A DNA stretch of 64,000 nucleotides, taken from contig NZ_SRKZ01000001.1 in assembly GCF_004745865.1 (NCBI RefSeq), positions 248,001 through 312,000 of the forward strand. The letters run 5' to 3'. Made by a program: the position numbers and the translations under genes. The DNA comes from Hymenobacter wooponensis. Its GTDB lineage: Bacteria; Bacteroidota; Bacteroidia; Cytophagales; Hymenobacteraceae. Shown here one piece after another: positions 33,813 to 41,117 of the stretch (position 1 is the first letter of the stretch; every line of letters starts with the position of its first letter). The notes beneath the pieces were generated by a model. The model was not told where the DNA came from. It saw nothing but the letters and a program-made list of their open reading frames with translations, and did no database searches.

Positions 33813-34964
33813 ATGAAATTACGATTAGGGATGATTGGCGGTGGAAAGGGCGCCTTTATTGGCGCCGTTCATCGTCATGCCGCGGCCTTAGATGGACTGT
33901 ATGAATTGGTTGCTGGAGCTTTCAGCAGCAACCCCGAAACCTCCCGAGCTAGTGGGCAACTGCTAGGCCTGTCGGCCGACCGGGTATATGGTTCTTACCA
34001 AGAGTTGATTGAGCGGGAGCAGCAGCTTCCGGAAAACGAGCGAGTGCAAGTGCTGTCCATCGTGACGCCCAATCACCTGCACTTCGCTCCCACAAAGCTG
34101 GCGCTGGAAAATGGCTTCCATGTGATTCTGGACAAGCCGATGACGTTTTCCTTGGCCGAAGCCAAGGAGCTGCAAGCCGTGCTAGCTGCCAGCAACGCCC
34201 GCTTCTGCCTGACCCACACCTATACAGGCTACCCTATGGTGAAGGAGGCGCGGCAGCTGGTAGCTTCTGGCGCACTCGGGGCCGTGCGCAAAGTGTACGT
34301 AGAATACCCCCAGGGCTGGCTGAGCACCTTTGAGGAAGGCTCTGACAACAAGCAAGCCTCGTGGCGCACCGACCCCAGCCGCAGCGGTATCGCCGGCGCC
34401 ATGGGCGACATCGGAACCCACGCCTTTAACCTGCTGGAGTACGTGAGTGGCCTAGCCGTTACGCAGCTCTGCGCCGACATTAACACGGTGGTAGCCGGGC
34501 GCCAGCTCGACGATGATGGTGCCGTGCTGCTGCGCCTTTCCAGCGGGGCCAGCGGTGTACTGGTGGCTACCCAAGTGGCCGCCGGCGAGGAAAACAACAT
34601 TCGGGTGCGGGTGTACGGTGAGAAAGGTGGCCTAGAGTGGCAACAAGTTGATGCCAATACCCTGCAGGTGAAGTGGCTGGATAAGCCTACCGAAATCAGA
34701 CGGACGGGCACTGGCTACGTGAGCTCATTTGCTCAGCACAATACCCGCACGCCATCGGGCCACCCAGAGGGGTACCTGGAGGCCTTCGCGAACCTTTACC
34801 GCAACTTTGCCCTGACGCTGCAGGCGGAACAAGCTGGCCAGAAGCCTGTGCCAGAAGCGCTGGATTTCCCGGGTATTGAGGAAGGTGTGCGCGGCATGGC
34901 TTTTATTGAGAACGTTATTGCCTCGGGCCGCTCTACCCAGAAGTGGACCGAGTTCATAGTATAG
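33813..34964 (+). CDS. Gfo/Idh/MocA family oxidoreductase, cytoplasmic
   Basis: 383 residues without a signal peptide. The Rossmann start LRLGMIGGGKGAFIGAVHRHAA binds NAD(P); DKPMTFSLAEAKELQ carries the family EKP-like motif as DKP, and GDIGTHAFNLLEYVSG has the catalytic-region His. In this context it would interconvert keto-sugars and sugars; substrate inferred only from neighbours. It is 6 bases before the next gene, so the two are coupled. Confidence 0.87.
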   Translation: MKLRLGMIGGGKGAFIGAVHRHAAALDGLYELVAGAFSSNPETSRASGQLLGLSADRVYGSYQELIEREQQLPENERVQVLSIVTPNHLHFAPTKLALENGFHVILDKPMTFSLAEAKELQAVLAASNARFCLTHTYTGYPMVKEARQLVASGALGAVRKVYVEYPQGWLSTFEEGSDNKQASWRTDPSRSGIAGAMGDIGTHAFNLLEYVSGLAVTQLCADINTVVAGRQLDDDGAVLLRLSSGASGVLVATQVAAGEENNIRVRVYGEKGGLEWQQVDANTLQVKWLDKPTEIRRTGTGYVSSFAQHNTRTPSGHPEGYLEAFANLYRNFALTLQAEQAGQKPVPEALDFPGIEEGVRGMAFIENVIASGRSTQKWTEFIV

Positions 34965-34970
34965 CCCCGT

Positions 34971-36023
34971 ATGAAAACAATAAAAGGTCCGGCCGTTTTT
35001 CTGGCGCAGTTTATCGGCGACGAAGCCCCGTTCAACTCTCTGGAGTCAATCTGTGCGTGGGCCAGTGGCCTAGGCTTTAAAGGAGTACAGATTCCGACCA
35101 CCGATAGCCGCTTCATAGACCTGCAGCTGGCCGCCGAAAGCCAGACCTATGCCGACGAAATAAAGGGTAAGGTGCAAGCCGCCGGCCTCGAAATCACGGA
35201 GCTCTCTACGCACTTGCAGGGCCAGCTGTTGGCCGTAAACCCTGTGTACGATCAACTGTTCGATGGCTTCGCGCCTGCCGCGGTGCAGAACAACCCCAAG
35301 GCTCGCCAAGAGTGGGCTGTGCAGCAGCTGAAGTATGCGGCCAAGGCTTCCCAAAACCTGGGCCTCACTGCTCACGCCACCTTCAGCGGGGCGCTGCTGT
35401 GGCCCATGGTGTACCCCTGGCCCCAGCGCCCAGCTGGCTTAGTGGATACGGGCTTCACAGAACTCGCCCGGCGCTGGCTGCCCATCCTGCAAACGTTTGA
35501 CGAGTGCGGGGTGGACCTGTGCTATGAAGTTCATGCGGGCGAAGACCTGCACGATGGCATTAGCTACGAGATGTTCCTGGATAAGGTGCAGCAGCACCCG
35601 CGGGCCTGCCTGCTCTACGACCCCTCCCACTTTGTGCTGCAGTGCCTCGATTATTTGGAGTACATTGATATCTACCACGAACGCATCCGCATGTTTCACG
35701 TGAAGGATGCCGAGTTCAACCCCACCGGGCGGCAGGGCGTGTATGGTGGTTACCAGAGCTGGCTCGACCGTGCCGGCCGTTTTCGCTCCCTCGGTGATGG
35801 GCAGGTGGATTTCAAGGCCATATTTAGCAAAATGGCGGCCTATGATTTTCCTGGCTGGGCCGTGCTAGAGTGGGAGTGCGCCCTGAAACACCCCGAAGAC
35901 GGCGCCCGCGAAGGTGCTGCCTTCATCAAAGACCACATCATCCGGGTAACCGACAAAGCCTTCGACGATTTTGCCGCGACGGGTACCGACGAAAATTTCA
36001 ACAAAACCGTGCTAGGCCTCTAA
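34971..36023 (+). CDS. Sugar phosphate isomerase/epimerase family protein, cytoplasmic
   Basis: 350 residues, TIM barrel without a signal. Motifs: FKGVQIPTTDSRFIDL, LSTHLQGQLLAVNP, VDLCYEVHAGEDLHDG, LLYDPSHFVLQCLDYLEYI and FHVKDAEFNPTG, then LEWECALKHPEDGAREGAAF. The Glu, Asp, His and Glu of the last motifs are the likely metal site. Together with the upstream Gfo/Idh enzyme it forms a common two-gene unit in sugar and inositol-like catabolism. Reaction not assignable. Confidence 0.85.
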   Translation: MKTIKGPAVFLAQFIGDEAPFNSLESICAWASGLGFKGVQIPTTDSRFIDLQLAAESQTYADEIKGKVQAAGLEITELSTHLQGQLLAVNPVYDQLFDGFAPAAVQNNPKARQEWAVQQLKYAAKASQNLGLTAHATFSGALLWPMVYPWPQRPAGLVDTGFTELARRWLPILQTFDECGVDLCYEVHAGEDLHDGISYEMFLDKVQQHPRACLLYDPSHFVLQCLDYLEYIDIYHERIRMFHVKDAEFNPTGRQGVYGGYQSWLDRAGRFRSLGDGQVDFKAIFSKMAAYDFPGWAVLEWECALKHPEDGAREGAAFIKDHIIRVTDKAFDDFAATGTDENFNKTVLGL

Positions 36024-36043
36024 CCTGGCCTAGCTTCCCTACT

Positions 36044-36520
36044 ATGAAAAAAGCTTTTCTGCTCCTGGGCGTTTGCGCCTCTTTGGCCTCCTGCGGCTCC
36101 GGTTCTGATGAACAAGCCTCCGCCAAGAAAGAAGAATACACACTGGCCGAATCTGATCCATTAGAAAAAGACAGCACTACGGCGGCTAACGCAACGGCCG
36201 TGGCACATCAGCCCCAGATTGACACTAGCACCAATAAAATCGGCACGGCTCCCACGGGCGGCGCCGTCGCCACAGGCGCTAAGCTGATGGAAGGTGCCGA
36301 CTGCGCCAGTTGCCACCGTGTTGATGAAAAGCTCCTGGGTCCTGCCTACAAAGCCGTAGCCGCGAAATATCCCGCTACCGATGCCAACATCACTATGCTG
36401 GCCAACAAGGTTATTACGGGCGGCAAAGGCAACTGGGGCGACATTGCCATGACGCCCCACCCCGGCCTGTCCGTAGCCGACGCTAAAGAAATGACCCGCT
36501 ACATCCTCAGCCTTAAGTAG
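36044..36520 (+). CDS. Lipoprotein c-type cytochrome
   Basis: 158 residues. Lipoprotein signal SLASC (Cys17), then a 60-residue low-complexity linker and a single cytochrome c domain with CASCH (87-91) and the likely axial Met136 in IAMTPHPGLS. The size and spacing fit cytochrome c551/552-like proteins. It can accept electrons from the GMC dehydrogenase and pass them to the respiratory chain. ATG at 36044 is used; a longer upstream frame lies inside the preceding gene. Confidence 0.88.
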   Translation: MKKAFLLLGVCASLASCGSGSDEQASAKKEEYTLAESDPLEKDSTTAANATAVAHQPQIDTSTNKIGTAPTGGAVATGAKLMEGADCASCHRVDEKLLGPAYKAVAAKYPATDANITMLANKVITGGKGNWGDIAMTPHPGLSVADAKEMTRYILSLK

Positions 36521-36549
36521 CCGGTGGCCTAGCGCCTAGACACTAAGCT

Positions 36550-36620
36550 AAGACCAAGCATCTCTACTTTTCTACATACTGGCCTAGCGCCTCAGTGAAG
36601 CGGTAGGGATGCTTGCTAAC
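36550..36620. repeat. Degenerate REP-like element, family A
   Basis: AAGACCAAGCATCTCTAC on the left and GGTAGGGATGCTTGCT on the right pair imperfectly. Between cytochrome c and permease genes. Two GGCCTAGCGCCT copies lie in the same gap, at about 36527 and 36580. Confidence 0.5.
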
Positions 36621-36727
36621 AGCCTTGGTTCGACTTCTTTCTGCCTAACGACTATTTACTACACCTTCTGCGCACTCCCCCAGCTTTCCTTCCTTCTCAG
36701 CCCTACATATCCTAACCCTACCCGCCC

Positions 36728-37981
36728 ATGACCTCTGCTATCCGGATTAAGCTGTCCATCATGATGTTTCTGGAGTTTTTTATCTGGGGCGCATGGTTTG
36801 TGACGTTAGGCACCTATTTGCTGCGTAACCTGAGCGCCACCGGCACGCAAGTGGGCGTAGCCTTCCTGACGCAGTCGATTGGAGCCATTGTAGCCCCCTT
36901 CATTATTGGCCTGATTGCCGACCGTTTCTTCTCGGCTCAGAAAATTTTGGGTGTGCTGCACCTGGCTGGGGCGTTTCTTTTGTGGCGGGCCTCCACCTCC
37001 CCCGATTTTGGCAGCTTCTACCCCAACATCCTGACGTACATGATTCTGTATATGCCTACGCTGGCTTTGGTTAACTCCATTGCCTTCCGGCAGATGCAGA
37101 ACCCACAGAAGGAGTTTGCCCCCATTCGGGTGCTGGGTACGCTGGGCTGGATTATTGCCGGCCTCACTATTGGCTGGCTAAACTGGGAGCAAAGCGGCAG
37201 CCTGCAGGCTACTTTCTTGATGGCGGCCGGGGCATCGGCTCTGCTAGGCCTGTTTAGCTTCACGCTGCCAGCCACGCCGCCGGTTAAAAGCGGTCAGCAA
37301 ACTTCACTGGGCGACATGCTGGGCCTGGATGCCATTGGCCTGCTGAAGAACCCTTCGTATCTGATTTTCTTCCTGGCTTCCATTGCCATCTGTATCCCAC
37401 TGGCCTTCTACTACGGCTTTACCAACCCCTTCCTCAACGAGGTGGGCATGAAGAAAGCAGCTGGTGTGCAAAGCCTAGGCCAGGTGTCGGAGCTACTGTT
37501 TATGCTCCTGATTCCGGTGTTCTTTAGCCGCTTGGGTGTCAAGAAGATGCTGGCTATTGGTATGCTGGCTTGGGTACTGCGTTACGTGTGCTTCGCGTAT
37601 GGCAATGCTGAAAGCAACTACTGGATGCTTATTGCGGGCATTGTGCTCCACGGCATCTGCTACGACTTCTTCTTTGTAACAGGCCAGATCTATACTGATA
37701 ACCTCGCGGGTGAGCGGTTTAAAAGCTCCGCGCAAGGCTTCATTACGCTGGCCACGTACGGGGTGGGCATGCTGATTGGCACCCTCCTTTCGGGCCGCAT
37801 TTTCGACGCCTACCAAACTTCCGCCACAGCCCACGACTGGCGCATGATCTGGCTGATTCCGGCTGGTATTGCGGTAGTGGTGTTGCTGCTGTTCCTGTTG
37901 CTGTTCAAGGACCGCACCCAACCCCAGGCCGAGGCAACGGCCTCCTACGATCAGGCTCCTTCCTTAGCCGAAGCTAACTAG
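36728..37981 (+). CDS. MFS permease, NupG/nucleoside:H+ symporter family
   Basis: 417 residues with about twelve membrane helices. Starts MTSAIRIKLSIMMFLEFFIWGAWFVTLGTYLL, the hallmark of the NupG/XapB branch, with AFRQMQNPQKEFAPIRVLGTLGWIIAG in the middle. In Bacteroidota sugar gene sets, NupG-like carriers are often beside isomerases and Gfo/Idh enzymes, so it may import the processed (keto-)sugar rather than a nucleoside; that is inference. Stop is 3 bases before the next gene. Confidence 0.85.
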   Translation: MTSAIRIKLSIMMFLEFFIWGAWFVTLGTYLLRNLSATGTQVGVAFLTQSIGAIVAPFIIGLIADRFFSAQKILGVLHLAGAFLLWRASTSPDFGSFYPNILTYMILYMPTLALVNSIAFRQMQNPQKEFAPIRVLGTLGWIIAGLTIGWLNWEQSGSLQATFLMAAGASALLGLFSFTLPATPPVKSGQQTSLGDMLGLDAIGLLKNPSYLIFFLASIAICIPLAFYYGFTNPFLNEVGMKKAAGVQSLGQVSELLFMLLIPVFFSRLGVKKMLAIGMLAWVLRYVCFAYGNAESNYWMLIAGIVLHGICYDFFFVTGQIYTDNLAGERFKSSAQGFITLATYGVGMLIGTLLSGRIFDAYQTSATAHDWRMIWLIPAGIAVVVLLLFLLLFKDRTQPQAEATASYDQAPSLAEAN

Positions 37982-37984
37982 CTT

Positions 37985-38878
37985 ATGGCCTCTACCTGGA
38001 ACCGTCGTGCCGCTCTGAAAGGACTTCTTACCAGCACTGCGGCCGTGGGCACCCTGGGCATAGCCGGCGCGTGCACCACCGATACGCAGCCGAACGAAAC
38101 TGGCCTAGCGGCACTTAAAAACAACATCCGCCAGTCGGTGTGCCGCTGGTGCTTCCAGGACATGCCGCTGGAGAAGCTGTGCGCCTCCGCCAAGGAGATA
38201 GGCATTCAGGGCATTGACTTAGTGGGGCCTAAAGACTGGCCTACGCTAAAGAAGTACGGCCTCGACTCGCCCATGTGCAACGGCGCAGAAATAAACCTGA
38301 CCGATGGGTTCAACGACCCACGCTTTCATGCTCAGCTGCAGAAGCAGTATTCGGAAATGATACCGCAGGTAGCTAAAGCCGGCTACACCAACCTGATTTG
38401 CTTTAGCGGCAGCCGCCGGGGCATGTCGGATGAGGAAGGCTGGGCCAACAGCGTGCGGGGCCTGCAGCCCTTGATGGCGCTGGCCGAAAAGCACAAGGTG
38501 GTGCTGGTGATGGAGCTACTCAACAGCAAGATTGACCACAAAGACTACCAGTGTGACCGCACTACCTGGGGTGTAGAACTGGCTAAAAAGCTTGGTTCTG
38601 AGCGCTTCAAACTGCTCTATGATATTTATCACATGCAGATTAATGAGGGCGACGTTATCCGTACGCTCTCGGATCATCACGCGTATATTGCCCACTACCA
38701 CACCGCTGGGGTGCCAGGCCGCCACGAAATCAATGATTCGCAGGAGCTGAACTACCCAGCTATCATGCGGGCCATTATAGCCACCGGCTTTAAGGGGTTT
38801 GTGGCCCAGGAGTTTATGCCTCAGCAGCCTGATAAATTGGCCTCCTTACGACAAGCCGTACAAATCTGCGACGTGTAG
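37985..38878 (+). CDS. Hydroxypyruvate isomerase-like protein, exported
   Basis: 297 residues. N-terminus NRRAALKGLLTSTAAVGTLGIAGAC is a twin-arginine-like signal with a possible lipobox. The TIM barrel resembles hydroxypyruvate isomerase: SVCRWCFQDMPLEKLC, GIQGIDLVGPKDW, VVLVMELLNSKIDHKDY, KLLYDIYHMQINEGDV, YIAHYHTAGVPGRHE and FVAQEFMPQ. Metal-site Glu, Asp, His and Glu are in place. Likely acts on a keto-sugar in the periplasm. Confidence 0.85.
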   Translation: MASTWNRRAALKGLLTSTAAVGTLGIAGACTTDTQPNETGLAALKNNIRQSVCRWCFQDMPLEKLCASAKEIGIQGIDLVGPKDWPTLKKYGLDSPMCNGAEINLTDGFNDPRFHAQLQKQYSEMIPQVAKAGYTNLICFSGSRRGMSDEEGWANSVRGLQPLMALAEKHKVVLVMELLNSKIDHKDYQCDRTTWGVELAKKLGSERFKLLYDIYHMQINEGDVIRTLSDHHAYIAHYHTAGVPGRHEINDSQELNYPAIMRAIIATGFKGFVAQEFMPQQPDKLASLRQAVQICDV

Positions 38879-38928
38879 GCCAGTTACTGGCTGTATCTTT
38901 TCCTTCTGCTTTCTACCCACCGCCTTTC

Positions 38929-39702
38929 ATGAAGCTAGCCGCCCTCACTTCCGTCGCCTTCCTAGGCATTTCACTTATGGCTCACGCTCAGCAAACCGCC
39001 AAACCCGAAGACACCGAAGTGTGGGAGCCCGTGCCCAAAACGATTATCGCCACGCCCAGCTTCCCGGCCCCTCCGTCTGATGCTATTGTGCTCTTCAACG
39101 GCAAAGACCTGAGCCAGTGGGTATCGGCAGATGACCGCACGGCGCCGGCCAAGTGGACGGTAAAGGATGGCCTTCTGACCGTTAACAAGTCTACGGGCAA
39201 CATTGAAACCAAGCAGAGCTTCACCAACTACCAGCTGCACCTGGAGTGGCGCATTCCGGCTAATATCAGCGGTACGGCGCAGGCCCGCGGCAACAGCGGC
39301 GTGTTTCTGGCTTCCATCGGGAAAGGCGACCTGGGGTACGAGCTGCAGATTCTGGATTCGTACAACAACAAAACGTACGTCAATGGCATGGCCGGCAGCA
39401 TTTATAAACAGCACATTCCGCTGGCTAACCCCGCCCGCAAGCCCGGCGAGTGGCAGGCCTACGACGTGCTCTGGACTGCTCCTACCTTCAAACCCGATGG
39501 CTCTCTACTCACCCCCGCCCGCGTTACGGTGCTGTTCAATGGCGTAGTAGTGCAGCAGAATACCACGCTGGCGGGTCCTACCCAGTACATTGGCAAGGCT
39601 CAGTATCAGCAGGCGCATGGCGCTTCCCCCATTAAGCTGCAGTCTCACGGCGACAAGAGTGAACCCATCAGCTACCGAAACATCTGGATTCGGGAGCTAT
39701 AA
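38929..39702 (+). CDS. Secreted DUF1080 protein (3-keto-disaccharide hydrolase family)
   Basis: 257 residues with a signal peptide ending in SLMAHAQQ. The concanavalin-like DUF1080 domain shows VLFNGKDLSQWVS, NSGVFLASIGKGDLGYELQILDSYNN, and PIKLQSHGDKSEPISYRNIWIREL at the end. Members have been shown to hydrolyse 3-keto-disaccharides or glycosides, which matches the GMC dehydrogenase upstream. Last gene of the cluster, followed by a terminator. A second copy of this family is at 61264. Confidence 0.87.
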   Translation: MKLAALTSVAFLGISLMAHAQQTAKPEDTEVWEPVPKTIIATPSFPAPPSDAIVLFNGKDLSQWVSADDRTAPAKWTVKDGLLTVNKSTGNIETKQSFTNYQLHLEWRIPANISGTAQARGNSGVFLASIGKGDLGYELQILDSYNNKTYVNGMAGSIYKQHIPLANPARKPGEWQAYDVLWTAPTFKPDGSLLTPARVTVLFNGVVVQQNTTLAGPTQYIGKAQYQQAHGASPIKLQSHGDKSEPISYRNIWIREL

Positions 39703-39720
39703 GCGTCTACGCAACCACAT

Positions 39721-39765
39721 AACATCGGCCAGATGCTGCTATTACCAGCACATCTGGCCGATGTT
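39721..39765 (+). terminator. Terminator after DUF1080 gene
   Basis: Perfect 15-bp stem AACATCGGCCAGATG / CATCTGGCCGATGTT around a 15-base loop, then GTTTC. It ends the 30457-39702 transcription unit. Confidence 0.7.
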
Positions 39766-39876
39766 GTTTCATCCCAGCAAGTCGCACACCTGCAGGTCAT
39801 GTGTAGCTTGCAAAGAACTACTCATGATTTACATGAGATGCTAGGCCTGTTGTTCAGACGCAAGTAGACCCTTCTC

Positions 39877-40959
39877 ATGCTCAAGATGCCATGCTGCCGG
39901 ATTTGGCTGCTACCTTTTGTGCTGATTTGTATGACCTGGATGCCTAGCGTAGCCAGTCCTGTTCGCTTATCCCCTGCCGCTCAAATCAGCCTACTGACGT
40001 GCGCACCCGGCGCGGAGACGTACGCCCTGTTTGGTCATTCGGCTCTGCGCGTATCAGATCCAGCTCTGGGCCTGGATCAGGTATACAACTATGGTACGTT
40101 CGACTTCCAGACGCCGCATTTTTACTGGCGGTTTTTGCGGGGTGATTTGCGCTACTTCCTGTCGGCAGTGCCATTCACAACGTTCTGCCGCGGGTATGCG
40201 CAGGAAGGCCGCGCTGTATCAGAGCAAGTACTTGCCTTGCAGCCCGAGGAAGTGCAACGGCTCTACACCCAGCTAGAAACCACCCTGCATTCTCCAGCCA
40301 AATACTACCGTTACCAGTTCTTCGCCGATAACTGCTCCACCCGTCTTTTTGCGCTCCTAACTAGCAGTGTAAACGAGCCGCTGCAACTAGACTCAACGCA
40401 ACAGGCATCTCCCCCTACCTATCGACAACTGCTGGCGCCGTATCTGGCACCGGCTCCGTGGGTACAACTAGGCATGAACATAGGGCTAGGCCTGCCTACC
40501 GATAGGCCTACCACGTTTCGGCAGCGGCTCTTTCTACCAGTAGAACTGCAACAAGCATTGGCACACGCTACGCGCCAAGCGCAGCCCCTGGTAGCACAGC
40601 AGCGCCAGATAGTAGTACCCGCAAACAGCTCTGCCTCCCCTACAGGGCTCACCCCAATGGGCTTATTACTTGGCTGGGTAGTCTTAAGTATTCTCATCTG
40701 GCAGTGGCTTAGCAGCCCTGCGTGGCTGCTGCGTATGAATGCGCGTGTGCTATTCACGGTAACTGGGCTGTTGGGCTGCCTGCTCACGGGCCTGAGCCTG
40801 GGCTCTCTCCACACGCCTGTGCAAGCCAACTACCAGATCCTGTGGTTACTGCCAAGCCATTTATTAGTAGGCTTGGTGCGCAGCCGTGCTTGGTGGCGCT
40901 ACTATGCAGTTGTTGCAATAGTGTGCTCGTCGTCGGTAGCCTGTTTGCCGCACAATTAG
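39877..40959 (+). CDS. Lnb/DUF4105-domain membrane protein, possible C-terminal frameshift
   Basis: 360 residues. A signal peptide precedes a periplasmic DUF4105 domain related to lipoprotein N-acyltransferase Lnb: FGHSALRVSDP (His54), YNYGTFDF, and FFADNCSTRLF (Cys153), the likely catalytic pair. The C-terminal third has about three membrane helices and ends in CSSSVACLPHN. Just before the stop, the -1 frame carries SVLVVGSLFAAQLGY and a leucine-rich helix up to 41066, more like the expected last helix. The true protein may therefore be longer, or one base was lost. Expected role: adding a fatty acid to lipoproteins, or a related transfer. Confidence 0.75.
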   Translation: MLKMPCCRIWLLPFVLICMTWMPSVASPVRLSPAAQISLLTCAPGAETYALFGHSALRVSDPALGLDQVYNYGTFDFQTPHFYWRFLRGDLRYFLSAVPFTTFCRGYAQEGRAVSEQVLALQPEEVQRLYTQLETTLHSPAKYYRYQFFADNCSTRLFALLTSSVNEPLQLDSTQQASPPTYRQLLAPYLAPAPWVQLGMNIGLGLPTDRPTTFRQRLFLPVELQQALAHATRQAQPLVAQQRQIVVPANSSASPTGLTPMGLLLGWVVLSILIWQWLSSPAWLLRMNARVLFTVTGLLGCLLTGLSLGSLHTPVQANYQILWLLPSHLLVGLVRSRAWWRYYAVVAIVCSSSVACLPHN

Positions 40960-41037
40960 GGTATGTACAGTTGCTCCCGGAAGTTGGGCTATTACTCTTG
41001 TTGCTGCTAGGCCACCTGCTTCTGCTGATCCAATCAA

Positions 41038-41089
41038 ATAAAGCAGCCTTACGTGCGGCATGGTAGTGCCACGCGTGAGGCTGCTTTAT
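41038..41089. terminator. Bidirectional terminator between Lnb-like and GH31 genes
   Basis: ATAAAGCAGCC (41038-41048) and GGCTGCTTTAT (41079-41089) pair, extended by partial TACGTG/CACGCG complement, between two convergent genes. Confidence 0.7.
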
Positions 41090-41117
41090 CCCTTGCGTTT
41101 ATGGGTAGCGCTTTACT

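Noticed and set aside
36044..36520. Longer cytochrome c starting at 35870
   Set aside because: The extra codons lie inside the upstream isomerase gene and are Arg-rich; the lipoprotein signal begins at 36044.
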